64,000 nucleotides of DNA from Sipunculus nudus (Eukaryota; Annelida; Sipuncula; Golfingiida; Sipunculidae), in the NCBI GenBank assembly GCA_026874595.1, contig CM049307.1:36682862-36746861 (forward strand), read 5' to 3'. The notes under the pieces were generated by a model. That model saw nothing but the letters and a program-made list of their open reading frames with translations, did no database searches and had not been told where the DNA came from. Position numbers and translations under genes: made by a program. Numbering within the stretch: the first letter of the stretch is position 1; the number at the start of each line of letters is the position of its first letter. Of this stretch, positions 18,201-46,289 are shown piece after piece.

Positions 18201-18770
18201 CACCTTTATCGTCGCTGCAAATGGAGCGGTCTCAACAATAACAAAAGAATCGCCCTTTTGTCATAACTAAACACAACCCTTGAATTAAAATTATATCATG
18301 GTGAACCAGACCACGTCCGAAACATAATGGACTGTTCCTTGGGTGTTTTCCTCATCCTGTACAGATTTCATCTGAATTCGTGCATAACATTTTGTGCAAA
18401 GTTATTTACGAAAAAATAAAAGACAACCCAAGGGAAAGCATAATGCATCCTCCCGACAGAGGTATATGATATGGAATGTCCTTGGGGAATATACGTTGAA
18501 TAAATGAAGACAAGTCCACAGATATGTTTACAATTTTAGGTTACTGTAGGTCACAGAATAGTAGTATTCCCTATGCAGCCAAATTTAGTGATGGTTAACT
18601 TCTATCACTCACAAGACACAACACAACTTGGTTTACACATGCGTAAAATGGGACAAGGTAGCAAAAAAATGATTTCTTTAAAGGCGTGTGTGTTTGTTCA
18701 GGCTGTCAAAAGTAGGACAAAAGTAGAACCTGAAAAATTGAAGCAGGACAAAATATGAAAACGGAAGTAA

Positions 18771-19404
18771 ACAAGAGCACCGCAAATGGTGCATAATACC
18801 CTTGTCACATGTCTTCTGACGTCAAATATGCTTGTGTTTTGCCCACAATCCAACTCGAGCAAAATAATCTAGTGGTAAGTATTTAAATGGATTTCGAACT
18901 TGACTCACATATGGCCCACCATTAACGCATGAACGCTATTGATTTTGAGGTCATGAGTTCACAGGTCACGGTCACAAAACCCATTTATTTAGAAATACTA
19001 TGAATGCATTTTAAGTCCAACTTTTCATTCCAAACCTTTAATCTTGCATATAAAGCTGACCTATCAATAGGGGAAGAACCCGATTTGTTTTGGGCTCACG
19101 GGGTCAAAGGTCAAGGTCGCAGGGGCCATTTCTCCACATATTTGTTTCCGGATGATAACTCCAGTTTAGATTGATATATATTGGTTTCAATCTTAAATAA
19201 TACTAGTATATGACCAACCAATACTGTAAAACCCTTTTGATTATGGGGTCATGAGGTCAAAGTTCAAGGTCAGAGTACCCAACTTCCAGTCACTAGTGTA
19301 AGAAACATGGATTTTGGGGTCACACCATCCATATTTTGAAAAAGTTCATAAACATATCCTTATTGATGAATTCATCTGAGCGTTGAGACCCATGGATCCC
19401 TTGT
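18771..19404. repeat. Dispersed repeat with ACAAG termini
   Basis: Starts ACAAGAGCACCGCAAATGGT and ends GACCCATGGATCCCTTGT, so ACAAG sits inverted at the two ends. GGTCAAAGGTCAAGGTC-type runs occur inside. The terminal block resembles the end of repeat A (GACCCATGGGTCCCTTGT). Confidence 0.5.
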
Positions 19405-19738
19405 TACACGCACGTCTATGACGGCACGTATTATATGGTATATACCCACGGTCCGTCCGACCGTCCGTTAACTTTTAGTGTCGCCGCGATAACTTAACGG
19501 GGCTTTTTAACGGATTTTCTTGGAACTCACAATTATATATGGCAATCCAAACTGGAATTATCATCAGAAAACAAATTTGACGGGCATACAGATAGACGAA
19601 CGGGCATGGTGATTAATATAGGGCATCTGCTTATTCAATCGGGGCCCTAATAAACACAAAGTTTAAGGACACAGATGTCACCACAGTTGCAAATCTTTTT
19701 TCAGTATCAATATAATTTGACATTCTCAAAATAAAGGA

Positions 19739-19804
19739 AAAATACATCAACAACAGAAAAAGACTGGTGGCGCCACCTGTATTTTTCTGTTGTTGATGTA
19801 TTTT
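19739..19804. repeat. 66-bp near-perfect palindrome with GGTGGCGCCACC core
   Basis: Left arm 19739-19761 and right arm 19782-19804 are perfect 23-bp reverse complements. The 12-bp palindrome GGTGGCGCCACC lies exactly at the centre (19766-19777). Only two of the 33 pairs mismatch, in the two 4-bp linkers. The sequence could form a cruciform in DNA or a long RNA hairpin. Confidence 0.9.
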
Positions 19805-19904
19805 CAGGAGACTAGATGGAACGACAGCTGAAAAACTGACATAACTGCTGTCATTTAATGGTCTCAAAAAATAGAAAACAAATCGTAAAAACACCAAAAC
19901 AAAA

Positions 19905-20240
19905 AAAAATCCGGTGATGCTACCAGTTTTCGGGAACTGACAAAACTAGTCATGGTCAATATTCAAGGCAAGATTCATGGCAATCCATGCATAAATTTTT
20001 AAAGATTCTAGAGGTTTTGTATCAATTTTTTTAAACTATTTACGGGGAGCACTTACGAGCCCCGTAGCTCAGAGGATATAGGTCCAAGTGACCTAATTTC
20101 AGATTTTCAAAGGGATCTTTTATTACCCTACCTGGATATTCAGTTAAAGTGTCTAGGGTTAGCGGATTTGATTTGTGCCCTGCTAACGGACGGCCAAAGC
20201 GCCATTCCTATACCTCACTTCACCTTCGGTCAGCTGATCT
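19905..20240 (+). repeat. Dispersed repeat Q, single diverged unit
   Basis: Shares GAGCCCCGTAGCTCAGAGGATAT and GACCTAATTTCAG blocks with 50790-51446. It ends in a degraded version of the terminal hairpin (GGTCAGCTGATCTAAAA). Confidence 0.55.
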
Positions 20241-20980
20241 AAAATCCATGGAAAAAGCAGGAATAAAGTCACACATTACAAATTCATGATGATTCTTGAC
20301 GAATGAAGGTGAAAACGGCGATTTTACTGAATACATATTTAAAAAAAGTTAGTTGTCGTTCAGTTTCTACCTGAAGTTTTAAGAAAGCATTTTGCTCAAA
20401 ACTAGAACAAAAATATTTTAATTTTAATAACGCAAGGATAATTTCACAGTTATTCGTAGATTCTGACACTATATGTTACAATTCGTAGTATTTAGACACT
20501 ACATGTTAAAATGCAAAACAAAATTGTAGGACAAAATAATAATTTTAAAGAAAAAGTAGGAACATATGACCGGGACAAAAAAAGTAGGAAATAAATAGGA
20601 TTACTTGACAGCCTGGTGTGACGGGGAAGTTATTTTGTCTTTGAGTGCAAACGTACAATAAGAAGTCAAGAGAAACGTCAAGACATAACAGTTTCCTATA
20701 AAACTGTATTTAAGACAATGATGTTGGTCAGGATGTATAAAGCATGCTTCATGTAATATGAAACAGAAACATAATAAGGCAGTGGTAAGTGTGTATAATA
20801 TGCAGCATATATGATTGCCTGAAAAATATCCTGTTGCAATGTGCCCCAAAAGACTGCTATATGCCATTTGAAGCAACATCTTCTACTGGAGTACTACTAA
20901 CCTTTGTTGCATAATTTCTTACAGGTCAAACTAACATGATCAAACTCTGAATACATAGTCAACATACAAGCGATTCCTGT

Positions 20981-20982
<2 letters not shown>

Positions 20983-21050
<68 letters not shown>
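20983..21050. repeat. (AT)n microsatellite
   Basis: About 68 bp of uninterrupted alternating AT. Confidence 0.95.
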
Positions 21051-21053
<3 letters not shown>

Positions 21054-22639
21054 CGAGATTAATAATACTGAAACAACCTAAACATTTACTTGTAGATTTG
21101 CCATATAAAAATGGAGTGAGAAAACACTGACCCCTGTTTACGCCTTTTTAACCGTCAGTGACACCATGGAGTTATAAAGACATATTATACCTCCTTGGTG
21201 AAACTGATATTTGGGGGACAGTGTCCATACCTCTGTCATGATTGCATTTAGGCCTGTATTTACCATATAACTTAACGGTGAAATAAATTAATGCTGGATT
21301 GTTATGCTGTATGCTTCAGGGGTATGACTAGAAACAATACATGAAATCCATTTGAAACTTTAAAAAAAAAATTAATTTAATATATGGCTACAAGCATATA
21401 AGCAATCTGTTGATCCAAACTTTCACAGTGTATGAACATTAATCCATCTACAAGGCATGCCTCTCCCTATTTCTATACCAACAGTTGTTGATGGCAACCG
21501 TTTTATCCACAATCTGTATACAATCAGTTTCCTATGGCAATATTTTATACCAGATAATTCAAGATTGCTTTCATTTTACAATTATCTGCATGTCTTTGGC
21601 TCTAAGGAGACCTCCAAACTACTCAGCCATACTTCTACATCTGGCTTAAATAACTGCAGAAGCACTCACAGCTAAACCACAATGTCACATGAAATGTTAT
21701 GCAGCAAAACAGCCAAACTTTTAAATATAAGCATTGGTTCACACATATAAAATCACTGAGACCATAAGATCATGATTATAACCTAGGAAAGAGTGCACAA
21801 CCAGTGTTATATCCAAGGCCTTATTACACATTTATCAAGAATTAGATCATCATACTAGTAATTGGAATTTACTCATACATACAGTCCAGCAAAGAACCCA
21901 CATGCGCCATGTCTATATGATACTGACACTGTCTTGACCAGTTTCATGCAGGACTGGCATATTCAACCTCACTTTGAATAGTAAGCAACTGAAATTGTTG
22001 AAACATTTTTATACCCCACAGGTTATAGTTCTTAAAACCAGACTAGTTGTACAAATCCATCTTCTTTTCATGTTGAAATCAGTATATTCATAATAACAAC
22101 CAATGAGATCAGCTATATAATATTAGTTTGACAGAAAAAAATACTCATAATAAGTGCTAAATCCAAACTTTCTTTCATTTGTCATACAACTGGGCATGCA
22201 CACATACACCCATAACAGAATGGGAACTTCCATTTACCAAACATCTGGCAATAAAGACTTACTATGTGAACCTTGCATATTCAAAGTACATTATGATCTT
22301 ATCTTTTTGCCCCATGGATTCACTCACTGCATTCACCTACCATGAAATAATTTTAAAATCCTGATGTCCTGGCTTTCTATTTTATTGTTAGAGTCGTATG
22401 CCATACTTGATATCTGCCAATCAATGTGTTATGCAATCTGAAAATGCAATTGACTTTGATTAATTGCAATTTCTAGGCTGTGTTAAATGGCAATCATGCA
22501 TTCACGGTTTCTGCCAAAGTGGAATACAACAATAGAGCACACCAGCATCATTTGTCCATATTTAATCTTTTTCCATACTGATACCCTCAAACATCTGCCA
22601 TAATCACCTATTGCCAATACCGGTCTGGAACACCACTTG

Positions 22640-22789
22640 TCTAATAGACGCACATGTCTTTTAAGACCACCCTTGGGTGAAACAAAAAAATTCATATAAG
22701 TTCAAACTGAACTGTCTGATAGGACCACCTGTGAATTAAAACCACTTTTGGCCAGTCCCAATGGTGGTCTTATGACACAGGTTTCACTG
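22640..22789. mobile_element. Degenerate pogo-like MITE remnant
   Basis: The right end GGTTTCACTG is followed by TA, as in the intact MITE at 29025-29208. GACCACC blocks repeat inside in both orientations. The left terminus is not recognisable. Confidence 0.35.
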
Positions 22790-24413
22790 TAATTCTTGTG
22801 GTCCTGATGTGGTGACAGGAAAAGGTTATACAGTCCAAAAACCATCAGCAAATGCTATGAGCATCACCCCTATCACACCAGGATTCAAATATTTATAATA
22901 TATGTTCTAAATTTGATCTGGTTGATAAGCATGTCACACAGAAACCAAGAAATCATTATTATTTATATATTAATGGGTCTGGTTTAATAATTAATTTGTT
23001 TACAACCTGAAATTATTTACCTGTACACAAGGTCTGAAATCCATATTAAAATTGACAGTGGTGGCACTAAATCACTGTCACACAACTCCTCTGTTGCCTT
23101 GGATCTAAAATGGCCATTTTTGGTCTTGATCTATCGAGAACAATCCAGTGTGATCTGAAGCGGGTCATGTTATATATTTTCTGATAAATCCTGTAGATTT
23201 TAACATTACCTTGTGAAGGGTCTATTGCAGCAACATCTATCAGAGACTACACTGTGTGTATTCAATGGTGAGCTAGGCCCATGGAAACCTGGCCCTCACC
23301 AAATTTGCTCTGATCTGTCCCATTGCAAGAATGGATAATATGCTATTTTGAGTAAGTATGGACTTTACAATGCTTCAGTAATGAGCATTTCAACTATGTG
23401 TCACTTGGTCAATAAAATGTGTCACTGCTACATAACACAAGACAGGCATTTCATTCTGGACAATAAATTAATTACTGTTAACCAGCTCTCTCAGATAAGA
23501 TGTCTTTTCTGGCTTCTAAACAAACTTCAATATGAAGTTTATATATTCACAGGCATGTTAACCAATTTCTTTTCTACCATTATTCGCCCATGTACTCCTA
23601 GTCAAATTAAAGATAACACCCCTCTTTGGTGACATCTTCCATGCATAATAAAAGCTATTGTTTAATACATGTTCCAACATGTTCAGCACACACACACACA
23701 CACAGTCACACACAAACTCCAAGATGTTTAAATAGGCCAATTTCAAATAGCAAGGAAACCTGATGAGATTTGGTGTTCTTAAGCAATAATAAATATTACT
23801 AAATATTACAGAACTCTGAGAACAGCAGCAGCATACAAAATACTACAGGACCTAGCTGTCAAATCCAGTATTCCATAGGCAATCAAACACATAAAATCAA
23901 CAATCATCATAGAAATATCTATATAACAGAAATCCAGGTGCATTCCATACAGGTATAATAATATAATTAGGATTCACAGTTCCTAATTAGAACCTATCTA
24001 AAGTATTAGAATTTATTAGCTAATGCTATTTGTATATTATAAAATATGAGGCTGATTTTGAAACATAACGCTTATTAAATATAATATAGCAACTATACAC
24101 ACAAAAGGGAAACCTTTAATAGTTTCTAACTGAACGATCTGTTCATTCTTAAACCAAGTTCTGATCAAAAAGATGTGGAAGTTGAAAGGTCATGTATGTT
24201 ACTAATACAGTTACTACATGTATCAATGTGGTGCTGTTATTTTGTTCAACAAAAGTTAGTAAGAAAATGAGACTGCCTGTGTCCCTCTTTCAATTCATTT
24301 CCCAACTGGTTCTGTTTAACATTCAGGAACAATACTGGATCTTTTTCTGGCATGAACATGTGACAATTAATGAGTGATACCTTGTTTCTCTTGCATGAAC
24401 AAGACAGAAAGAA

Positions 24414-24419
24414 TTTATT
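24414..24419 (-). terminator. Candidate SUZ12 polyadenylation signal
   Basis: AATAAA on the coding strand about 345 nt past the SUZ12 stop. It is the first clear signal found; a distal site cannot be excluded. Confidence 0.4.
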
Positions 24420-24763
24420 TTTAGTAACATAACAGTGCAAAAAAATATATGTTTCTGAAAATAATGCAGTGGTCACATCATCATGTATTTGGTATTGGAT
24501 CAAGGAGCCCATTTCAATGGGGATGACTTAATGCTGAAAAGAAGATATCCTGACATTTGCATAACAGTCCCTCTAATTGTGTAAACATTAATATGATGTC
24601 TCTTACACAAGTATGCTATGTTTTCACATGTATCGGTAGTAATAATCACAGAACCATGTTAGACTGAGCTTGACCTGGTTTTGAAAAAAAATGTTGAAAA
24701 TATCAAGTGTATGGTCCCTGGTATATGTGATACCCTAAGCTGCCTGAAGGGTCGATCTATCTG

Positions 24764-39412
<14,649 letters not shown>

Positions 39413-39600
39413 AGTGACCGGTAAACTCAAACTCAATTATGTGGCAAAAAAAATCAAAATCAAACCCGCGCCCCGCACGTTGGCTTGTTGCCGTTGGGGT
39501 GAAGGACGAGATTTTACTTCCGGGTGAGAGGTCGTGACAGTTTAAATAAACAAACGCACGTGTTCTACGTTCACAGTGAGCTGTTTTGTCATAATTTATC
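39413..39600 (-). promoter_or_regulatory. Probable SUZ12 5' UTR and promoter
   Basis: The region just upstream of the SUZ12 ATG is less AT-rich than the flanks and carries a canonical E-box CACGTG at 39557-39562. No TATA box at a useful distance was identified, and the start site is not determined. Confidence 0.4.
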
Positions 39601-40372
39601 ATCTAGTGGCTGCTGAACAGAGGTCGGCTGAACTTCACATGCAACGCAAGTGGTGCTGTAGCCAGATTTAAATCGTGCCATTGATGAACATGGTAATGGT
39701 ATTATGGTAAATAAAGACCAAATGTGAGAAATCGGTCTGTCATATAAAAGAAATACAGAGTTTAGCAGAAAAAAATTTGTTACATGGCTGAAAGGACGAG
39801 AGATGGATGGATTTTATGTAATGGAAAAAAATACTCATTAGTTTACCCAAATATGCAAGTAAAATTCAAGGAAACTTTAGTACTCTTCACTATATACGCC
39901 GTGTTTCCGAAAATTCGTTTTCCGAAATATTTTCAAAAAGTACTTTACATAATTTTTTTTTGTAATTAAGCCCAGTGGTCACGGATACACTAATTAATTA
40001 GTTCTGGGTCGATCTTATCGCCGGGGCAAAGGTGTATAAATTACAGCCTGCCGCGAAATGCTGGGCTCCCTATACCCCTATAGAAAACGGCTGTACATTT
40101 ATCCAAAGGCACTTGTGTGTTTATCAACCACATCTCGTTTGTACTCAAGCAAGCATAGTTCATCGGTTTGGGCTAGGATATCAGCCCAAATAACTCGGCA
40201 ATTTACTCGCCCGAACATTAACGAGATGTAGGATACTCCTTATACTCTTAATACATAACCCCTCACCCCCACACTATAATTAAGTGGGCTCAACCATTAA
40301 TGCCCTGATAATGAATGACAGCCAGTTAAGCGGGAGGGCATAGGATTCTGTCACGAGTTACAGGGGCGTCAA
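39601..40372. other. Region upstream of SUZ12, no gene recognised
   Basis: No convincing divergent gene. The short plus-strand frame at 39784-39969 has no recognisable features. Confidence 0.45.
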
Positions 40373-40640
40373 TATAGGGGGATGGGGGGGGGGGGGGGGT
40401 ATATATACCCCGTACTTTTTGGCGGGGGGGGGGGGGTGGTCGATGTAATCATCCCCCACTATTCAGAGAATAATATTTATATATTGCAAATTAAATATAT
40501 TTATAAATAGAATTATAGGCTTTGATTCGATAAGATATAATCTTTATATCCTTTGATATAATCAAAGAGTATCAATTTTCTAAAACCTTATTATTTATTG
40601 TAATATATTTGAAATGTGATTAAGTATATATATATATATT

Positions 40641-40711
<71 letters not shown>
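40373..40711. repeat. G homopolymers and long (AT)n
   Basis: G runs at 40384-40399 and 40424-40436, then (AT)n with few interruptions at 40625-40711 (about 87 bp). Confidence 0.9.
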
Positions 40712-40714
<3 letters not shown>

Positions 40715-42149
40715 GTGTGTCATACAGACGCTAAAAGGGTAGGTAGGTGTGTACAAGTCATCCCCCACCCTGGAAAAAAATGACCCCACTGCGAGTTAGC
40801 GGACTAAGAGACTTATCTGCGGGCCCTTGAGGCCTAACCTCTAGGCCCCGCAGGTAAGTCCCTTAGGAAGAAGCTGGGTTCCCTACGTATGTTTAAGGAA
40901 ATGAAGCTCGTGAAGCCAATGGTGAAGTTGAGTAACCGGCCACCCTTCAGATCTTTAGTAAAGCGTACACCCGAAGCATACCCTCCTAATCTGGAGTGAA
41001 GCGTACCCCTTATGCACTGACTTACAGTATTCTTTTTGTTGGCATGTGAGTTATAAGCATTCTAAATGCGGACAGGTTTTTTATCTATTGGTGATGTTAA
41101 ACTTTAAATCCTGTGTTGTTTTCTGTGATCTGTGGGAAAAACCTTACAAGATATCATTCATATATATCCCTTATGTTCGAGCAGATTTATCTGGGCGACC
41201 ATAGCATGCGAGCCTGGTCATACAAATGAGCAATCGTGTCATCTACTTTAACTCGCCACTATTCAGTTTATTCATCTATACACTTTTACTGTCAAGAAGA
41301 ACACGACTCAAACAATATCACCTAGCAGTCATTTGGCAGAGATATGGAATCAAAGAAAATAAACAGCGCTATGCTTTGGTGACAAGCTGACAGTCCTTGA
41401 GCGTCTCAACCGGAGTGATAAGCCTTCCATCATCGCAAGCTGGGGAATTCAAAATTGGCAGATCCACTATTTCCGTTATATAAAATAGCAGAGAGAAACT
41501 TGTCGAATACAATATGAAGTTGCAAGATATCCCTGACTCAAAGAAACGTTATAAATTATCCAGTTTAATAGGTAGGCACTACGTTCGTTCAAAAACGTTT
41601 AATTCCCTTGCCTTTCACTACTAATACGTGTGCTGCACTGGCACCGCCTTTGAGCGTTAAAAGAAACTAACCGAGCTTCACCAATGACGATGACATTAGG
41701 CCTTTTCCGGTGAATTTGTAGAGGAAAGGGCACACATTTATCATAAAAACAGGTTAGATTGATCTTGCCGATTAAGATCTGCAATTAATAAATTATGTCT
41801 TATATGTCCCGGTCGTGAATTAGGTAGGTCGAGAAGCAACTCCATGGTCCCCAGGTAAAATGGCATTAAGTTAATCATTTACTGTCGTACGAGGTTGCCG
41901 CCAGACCCCTGACCGTTTTTCCGAAATTCGTTTTTCCGAACAAAAAGCTTGTCCCTTGGCGCTTCTCGAAAAACGGCGCTCTACTATATCAGTATAATTG
42001 AATATGCATGTATTCGAATAAAATCTTATTAAAGGGGCCTATAGATTCACAAACCATGCAGGTATATTCAATATACATGCGAAGTATAGTCTTTACCCCT
42101 AAATTATCATGACAGCTGGACATATTTACTTATAAACCCTTTTCCTTAA
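40712..42149. other. Intergenic, no gene recognised
   Basis: Somewhat higher GC than average. Short inverted blocks around GCGGGCCC...GGCCCCGC occur near 40818-40852. No protein or RNA gene recognised. Confidence 0.45.
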
Positions 42150-42392
42150 AAAACTAGCACCGCGTGCGAACAGTGGAGCAAAACATGGTAGCCGTACCGC
42201 GCAACTTAAATAATCAAAGAGTTTTCAATCTCCCAACAGGCGTGTCTCCTTTCGTCTTTCTGCTTCTTGATTGGGAGTTGCACGCAGGCGAAAGATCGGA
42301 ACTCTGGCCAGTCTTAATTGTTACGGTAAACAGACACACGTGGACTGTGTTACGTGGACTGTGTTTACTCGCACACAGAACCACAATAACGT
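42150..42392 (+). repeat. Old dispersed repeat, homologous to 14980-15245
   Basis: Co-linear with the loop of the fold-back element, sharing GTGCGAACA, TAGCCGTA and CTGTGTTTACTC...CACACAGAACCA. An extra 14-bp local duplication (GTGGACTGTGTTAC) is present. Confidence 0.55.
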
Positions 42393-43959
42393 GAAAAAGG
42401 ATGAATTGGATGATTTTGCTGGGGCACTTTTGTCTTCAGTCAAAATGCACCGATAGCATCTGATTGCAAATGTTTGGAACTTTTAGATACATTTAAAAGA
42501 TTAACGATTATGATTAAATCTTTTTCGCATAGGGCGCGAAAAGTAAACGCAGCTATTAATAAATATGGCCACTTCGTTAATTGGTACATTAGCAGGCGAT
42601 TTAATTCCATGTTTTGCCAAAAGTGCTGCCCAATTAAACATTTTAGAATATTTGCCACAAAGTATGACAAATCAGAAATTAACTTAAGTCCATTACTTTA
42701 CATGTAAATAACCTTACAACAGAAAGAGAGAAAGAATGTTGTGTATCCTAACAAAATTAGCTTGCTCACATTGCCTCCTTCCAAGTGTATACCACCATGC
42801 AAAGTATAAGTTCACAAAAGTTGATTTTAAAGTAGATGACTGCTGAACGCGAGTCGCGACGGTGTCATTATATATATACAAATATTATGTCTCTGACATA
42901 ATTCATCTGAACATGGATATTTATCTTACAAATCTTGCGTGAATAAAAAGCATTTTTTCATAGATCTTCAATCCTGTAATGGCTGCACTATTTGATAAAT
43001 CAAAATGCGTAGATTGGCCCTTTGCATCCCAGTTAAACTGAAGTGTAATCCAGGAGAAATAATAAAAAGAAAGAACCTAGTTGAATGTTTATGTCACTTA
43101 AAGCTGCGTTTATTTGGCGCGCGGTTTGCATCATGCAGTAAACGGGAATTTTTTTCGCCAGTTATTTTATCATGAACCATTAATTTTACCCCGCAATATG
43201 CGAAATGCGGACTAAGAAACGCGGTAAAATGGAATTCTCAGTGGTATTGGATCCGCATACCACGCAAGGTATAGCTTCAATGGGATCCGGTTATACCATA
43301 TATATAATGTATGACCTACAGATGCACAGCGATCTGACGAGACACGAGTGTTGTCATTATCGGTCAAATAATACAGTGTTTTACAACCCGCCAATTACAT
43401 TCCCCACGCGAATTTATACCGCATTCCGCATATTGCGTTCCACTGCCGCATTCCGCATACCGTGTGCCAAGTAAACTTCGCCAAGTGATTGCCAGGCGAG
43501 TTTCCATTCACACGCGCAGCAACCGACTTTATCCTAGCATGGTTTGTCATGTCAGACAGGGGGATTTAACAAGTTTGTGATGTTTCCATCCTTTAGTGAT
43601 AGTATCTCAGGGCAGAACTAACAAGTTTGTGATGTTCCCATGCTAATTTTATCTGACCACCATTTGGCGGGAAATGAGCAATCTCAATAAACCTTCGATC
43701 AGGTCGTTGAATTGGTTATTCGACACAATGACATAAAATGTGCTCTGCCCGATAGAGGTCCAGACTAAGTTTTGTAATTCTGTGGCTCCAGTGCAAACAA
43801 TTAAGGTGAACGAATTAAGTAGCCACCCGGCAAAATAAATACACTTAGTTAAAATGAAGATTATATAAAATCAGTTCAAACAAAGGGGTCTAATGTTCAC
43901 TCTGTTCCATATTGTGCATGTTGATGGGTGATCATGAAATAAAAAGGTGAAATTGAAAA
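42393..43959. other. Intergenic, minor repeats only
   Basis: No gene recognised. CCGCATTCCGCATA-type motifs recur at 43418-43462, and an AACAAGTTTGTGATGTT block is duplicated at about 43568 and 43619. Confidence 0.45.
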
Positions 43960-45020
43960 TACCATTTCAGCAGTTTAGTCCAACAAAAGTGGCACCATAT
44001 ATGGCTTACATTGGCTTATCGGTCACATATTGTCAATGACTGCAGTAAATTCTGACGTATGTGGTAAAAGTCATAACATTATTTATACTATTAAATAAGG
44101 TTTAAATATCCATAAAGAGAGAATTTTGAAAATAATTAAATTCAGTTCTTACTTTTTGCATCTAATAATATCACTTGCTGTACAGAACTGCTTATCGCGT
44201 GTACGTCATGAAAGCAGAATTGTTGTTCTTCCCGGACTTATTAATGAAAAAAAGAATAAGATCATTTTGCACAATATAGTTCCACAAAGGTAGTGCCACC
44301 AGCATTTTTTTTGTAATTGAAAAATTGAAGGTTCTGCAAAGACGCCATCTTAAAAATAATCTGACTTAATTTATTATAATTGTGTTCCCCTTCCTTTGAG
44401 GAACTGTTGTATAAGACTACGATATAAAAGCTAAGGTATATTGTTACTTATCTTTAATGACTTATCTTGGAAAAAGTGGAAAAGACGATTTCAGTCTGCA
44501 CAAAGTAGGACAATACAAGTGGCGAAAACTCACAGCACATAAGTAACATGATCAATAATTCTGTAAAACTTGGGTGTTGGAGTCTGTAGCCGTTCCTAAA
44601 ATATCTGGTAACAGACGTAACATAATGTACTCAAACCCATCCAATTGTCACATTCTGCAGTCGACATAATTTGATGTTCTGAAAGAGCCCATCTTAAAAA
44701 AAATTTGACCGAATTCATAATTTAATTCACCTTCCTCGCAGGAATGGTGACTATGATATGAAACCAAGATATAAATACTTTAGGACTTATCTTGGTTTAA
44801 AACAGAAAATATCGTTTCTGCACGCATTAAGGTCAACATATAGGTGGTGCCACATCCACCTCAAAATCATATATCAGCAACATGAAAATATTTCTTTGGA
44901 CATTTCAGCAGTTCCTTGGAGATCTGGTAACAGGCGTTACATCATGAACGCGACACATCAAATTCTGCGAAGGACAAAATTTGAAGAGGCATGTCATCAA
45001 AGAAGCATATGCTCATATAT
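43960..45020. repeat. Diverged tandem repeat, period about 325-345 bp
   Basis: Blocks near 44331 and 44673 (TTCTGCAAAGACGCCATCTTA against TTCTGAAAGAGCCCATCTTA, each within 20 bases by core), 44459 and 44787 (GACTTATCTTGG), and 44519 and 44842 (GTGGCG/GGTGGTGCC) align in order. Similar period and core to the elements at 1653 and 56102, but much older. Confidence 0.5.
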
Positions 45021-45105
45021 GCTTTAAAAACTCATTTGATGGGACAACTAACAATTTAAGACCAGTGTGGCCGTCATTGTTGGTCATATATGCGCGTATA
45101 TATGC

Positions 45106-45109
<4 letters not shown>

Positions 45110-45152
<43 letters not shown>
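45110..45152. repeat. (AT)n microsatellite
   Basis: Alternating TA of about 43 bp. Confidence 0.95.
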
Positions 45153-45153
<1 letters not shown>

Positions 45154-45922
45154 CCACAGGTAAATGGGTGTGAATATTGCCAGCTGTCAATCATTTTGTT
45201 TATTTTGGGGCGGATGGTGATTGGAACTATAATACTACTGCGATAACCGACAACACAAATCTGACTCACAATAGTTTATTAAACCAAAGTACAAATAAAC
45301 AGAACCCAGCATTTATATTAAACTGATTAAGCCTGTTGATTTCTTAAGTGGTGCATTGTCATTATTAGCATCCTCAACGTGGGTCATGTAGACATTCTGC
45401 AATAGTTAAGTCAGTGTACACACTCTTAAATCTACAAATTATCACAGTTCATACAAATAAGATACACAATGCATCAAGAATCTCATCTGCCAAAGACAAA
45501 CTGATTGAGTTCCTGTGATAATCTAAATCTCTGTCTTGTATGATCAGCTGTCATTATAAATACTACAAAACATGATCAAATAGCACACTGATGACCTTCT
45601 ATCATGAAGAATAATCAGAAATGAGAAAATACTGATGTATGTCAGTGCGTGTATGTCTGTGAATGTGATGTTTGTCTTAAATTGTATCAAATTAGCAACA
45701 TTGTACTCATCTAACCTTCCTCGATGCATGACTGCAGCATAATACATTACAAAACCTTTACTATGCAGCTTTTGTGTCATACAATAACCAATATCATGGG
45801 ACAGTCTATTGCATCATGTGGCTGACATGCACTTTCATTACAAAATTACATCATCAGCCTAAATGCCTCACTGTATAATCCGATGATTAACCTTATGATA
45901 TAATTATGACTTGGCAGTGACA

Positions 45923-45969
<47 letters not shown>

Positions 45970-46289
45970 TATACCATATATATATATATAAGTTTTTGTA
46001 CAATGATTTGACAGTAGCACCTCAAACAGATTGTGAGGTGCAACCCACAAGCTAAACCTAGGTATTTCATAGCACAGATAATTGACAAACACACATTCAT
46101 GATCAGGTTTTCTTTTGAATTAAAGATTACCCATGGACTCAAGAAATCTATACATTTTTTTCTGATCCATATAAAAAAATGTGATAGTTTCAGATACAAC
46201 CTAGGAACAACTATACAGCCCATCAGTGACACACATTATAAATAGTTCATGTGGATTCTGACCACAATGTAAAGCCTGAACAAAGGTGC
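45153..46289. other. Intergenic, contains (AT)n at 45925-45990
   Basis: No gene recognised. The long minus-strand frame over the microsatellite (45846-46232) encodes repetitive Ile-Tyr and is an artefact. Confidence 0.5.

Larger units (their letters stand above)
20245..24413. other. Gene-poor interval downstream of SUZ12
   Basis: No coding gene or RNA gene recognised on either strand. It contains (AT)n at 20983-21050, (CA)n at 23686-23703 and a degraded pogo-like MITE ending at about 22789. Part may be SUZ12 3' UTR if a distal polyadenylation site is used. Confidence 0.5.

Noticed and set aside
39413-39436. Upstream extension of SUZ12 (SLSLPVT before the ATG)
   Set aside because: The codon at 39436 is TTG. 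The first in-frame ATG before the conserved RADHEMFLQAFE block is at 39412.
39784-39969. Divergent small gene opposite SUZ12
   Set aside because: 61 codons with AT-rich codon use, no recognisable domain, and no splice or promoter support.
45846-46232. 128-codon minus-strand frame
   Set aside because: It contains a long (Ile-Tyr)n run from the (AT)n microsatellite and shows no conserved sequence elsewhere.
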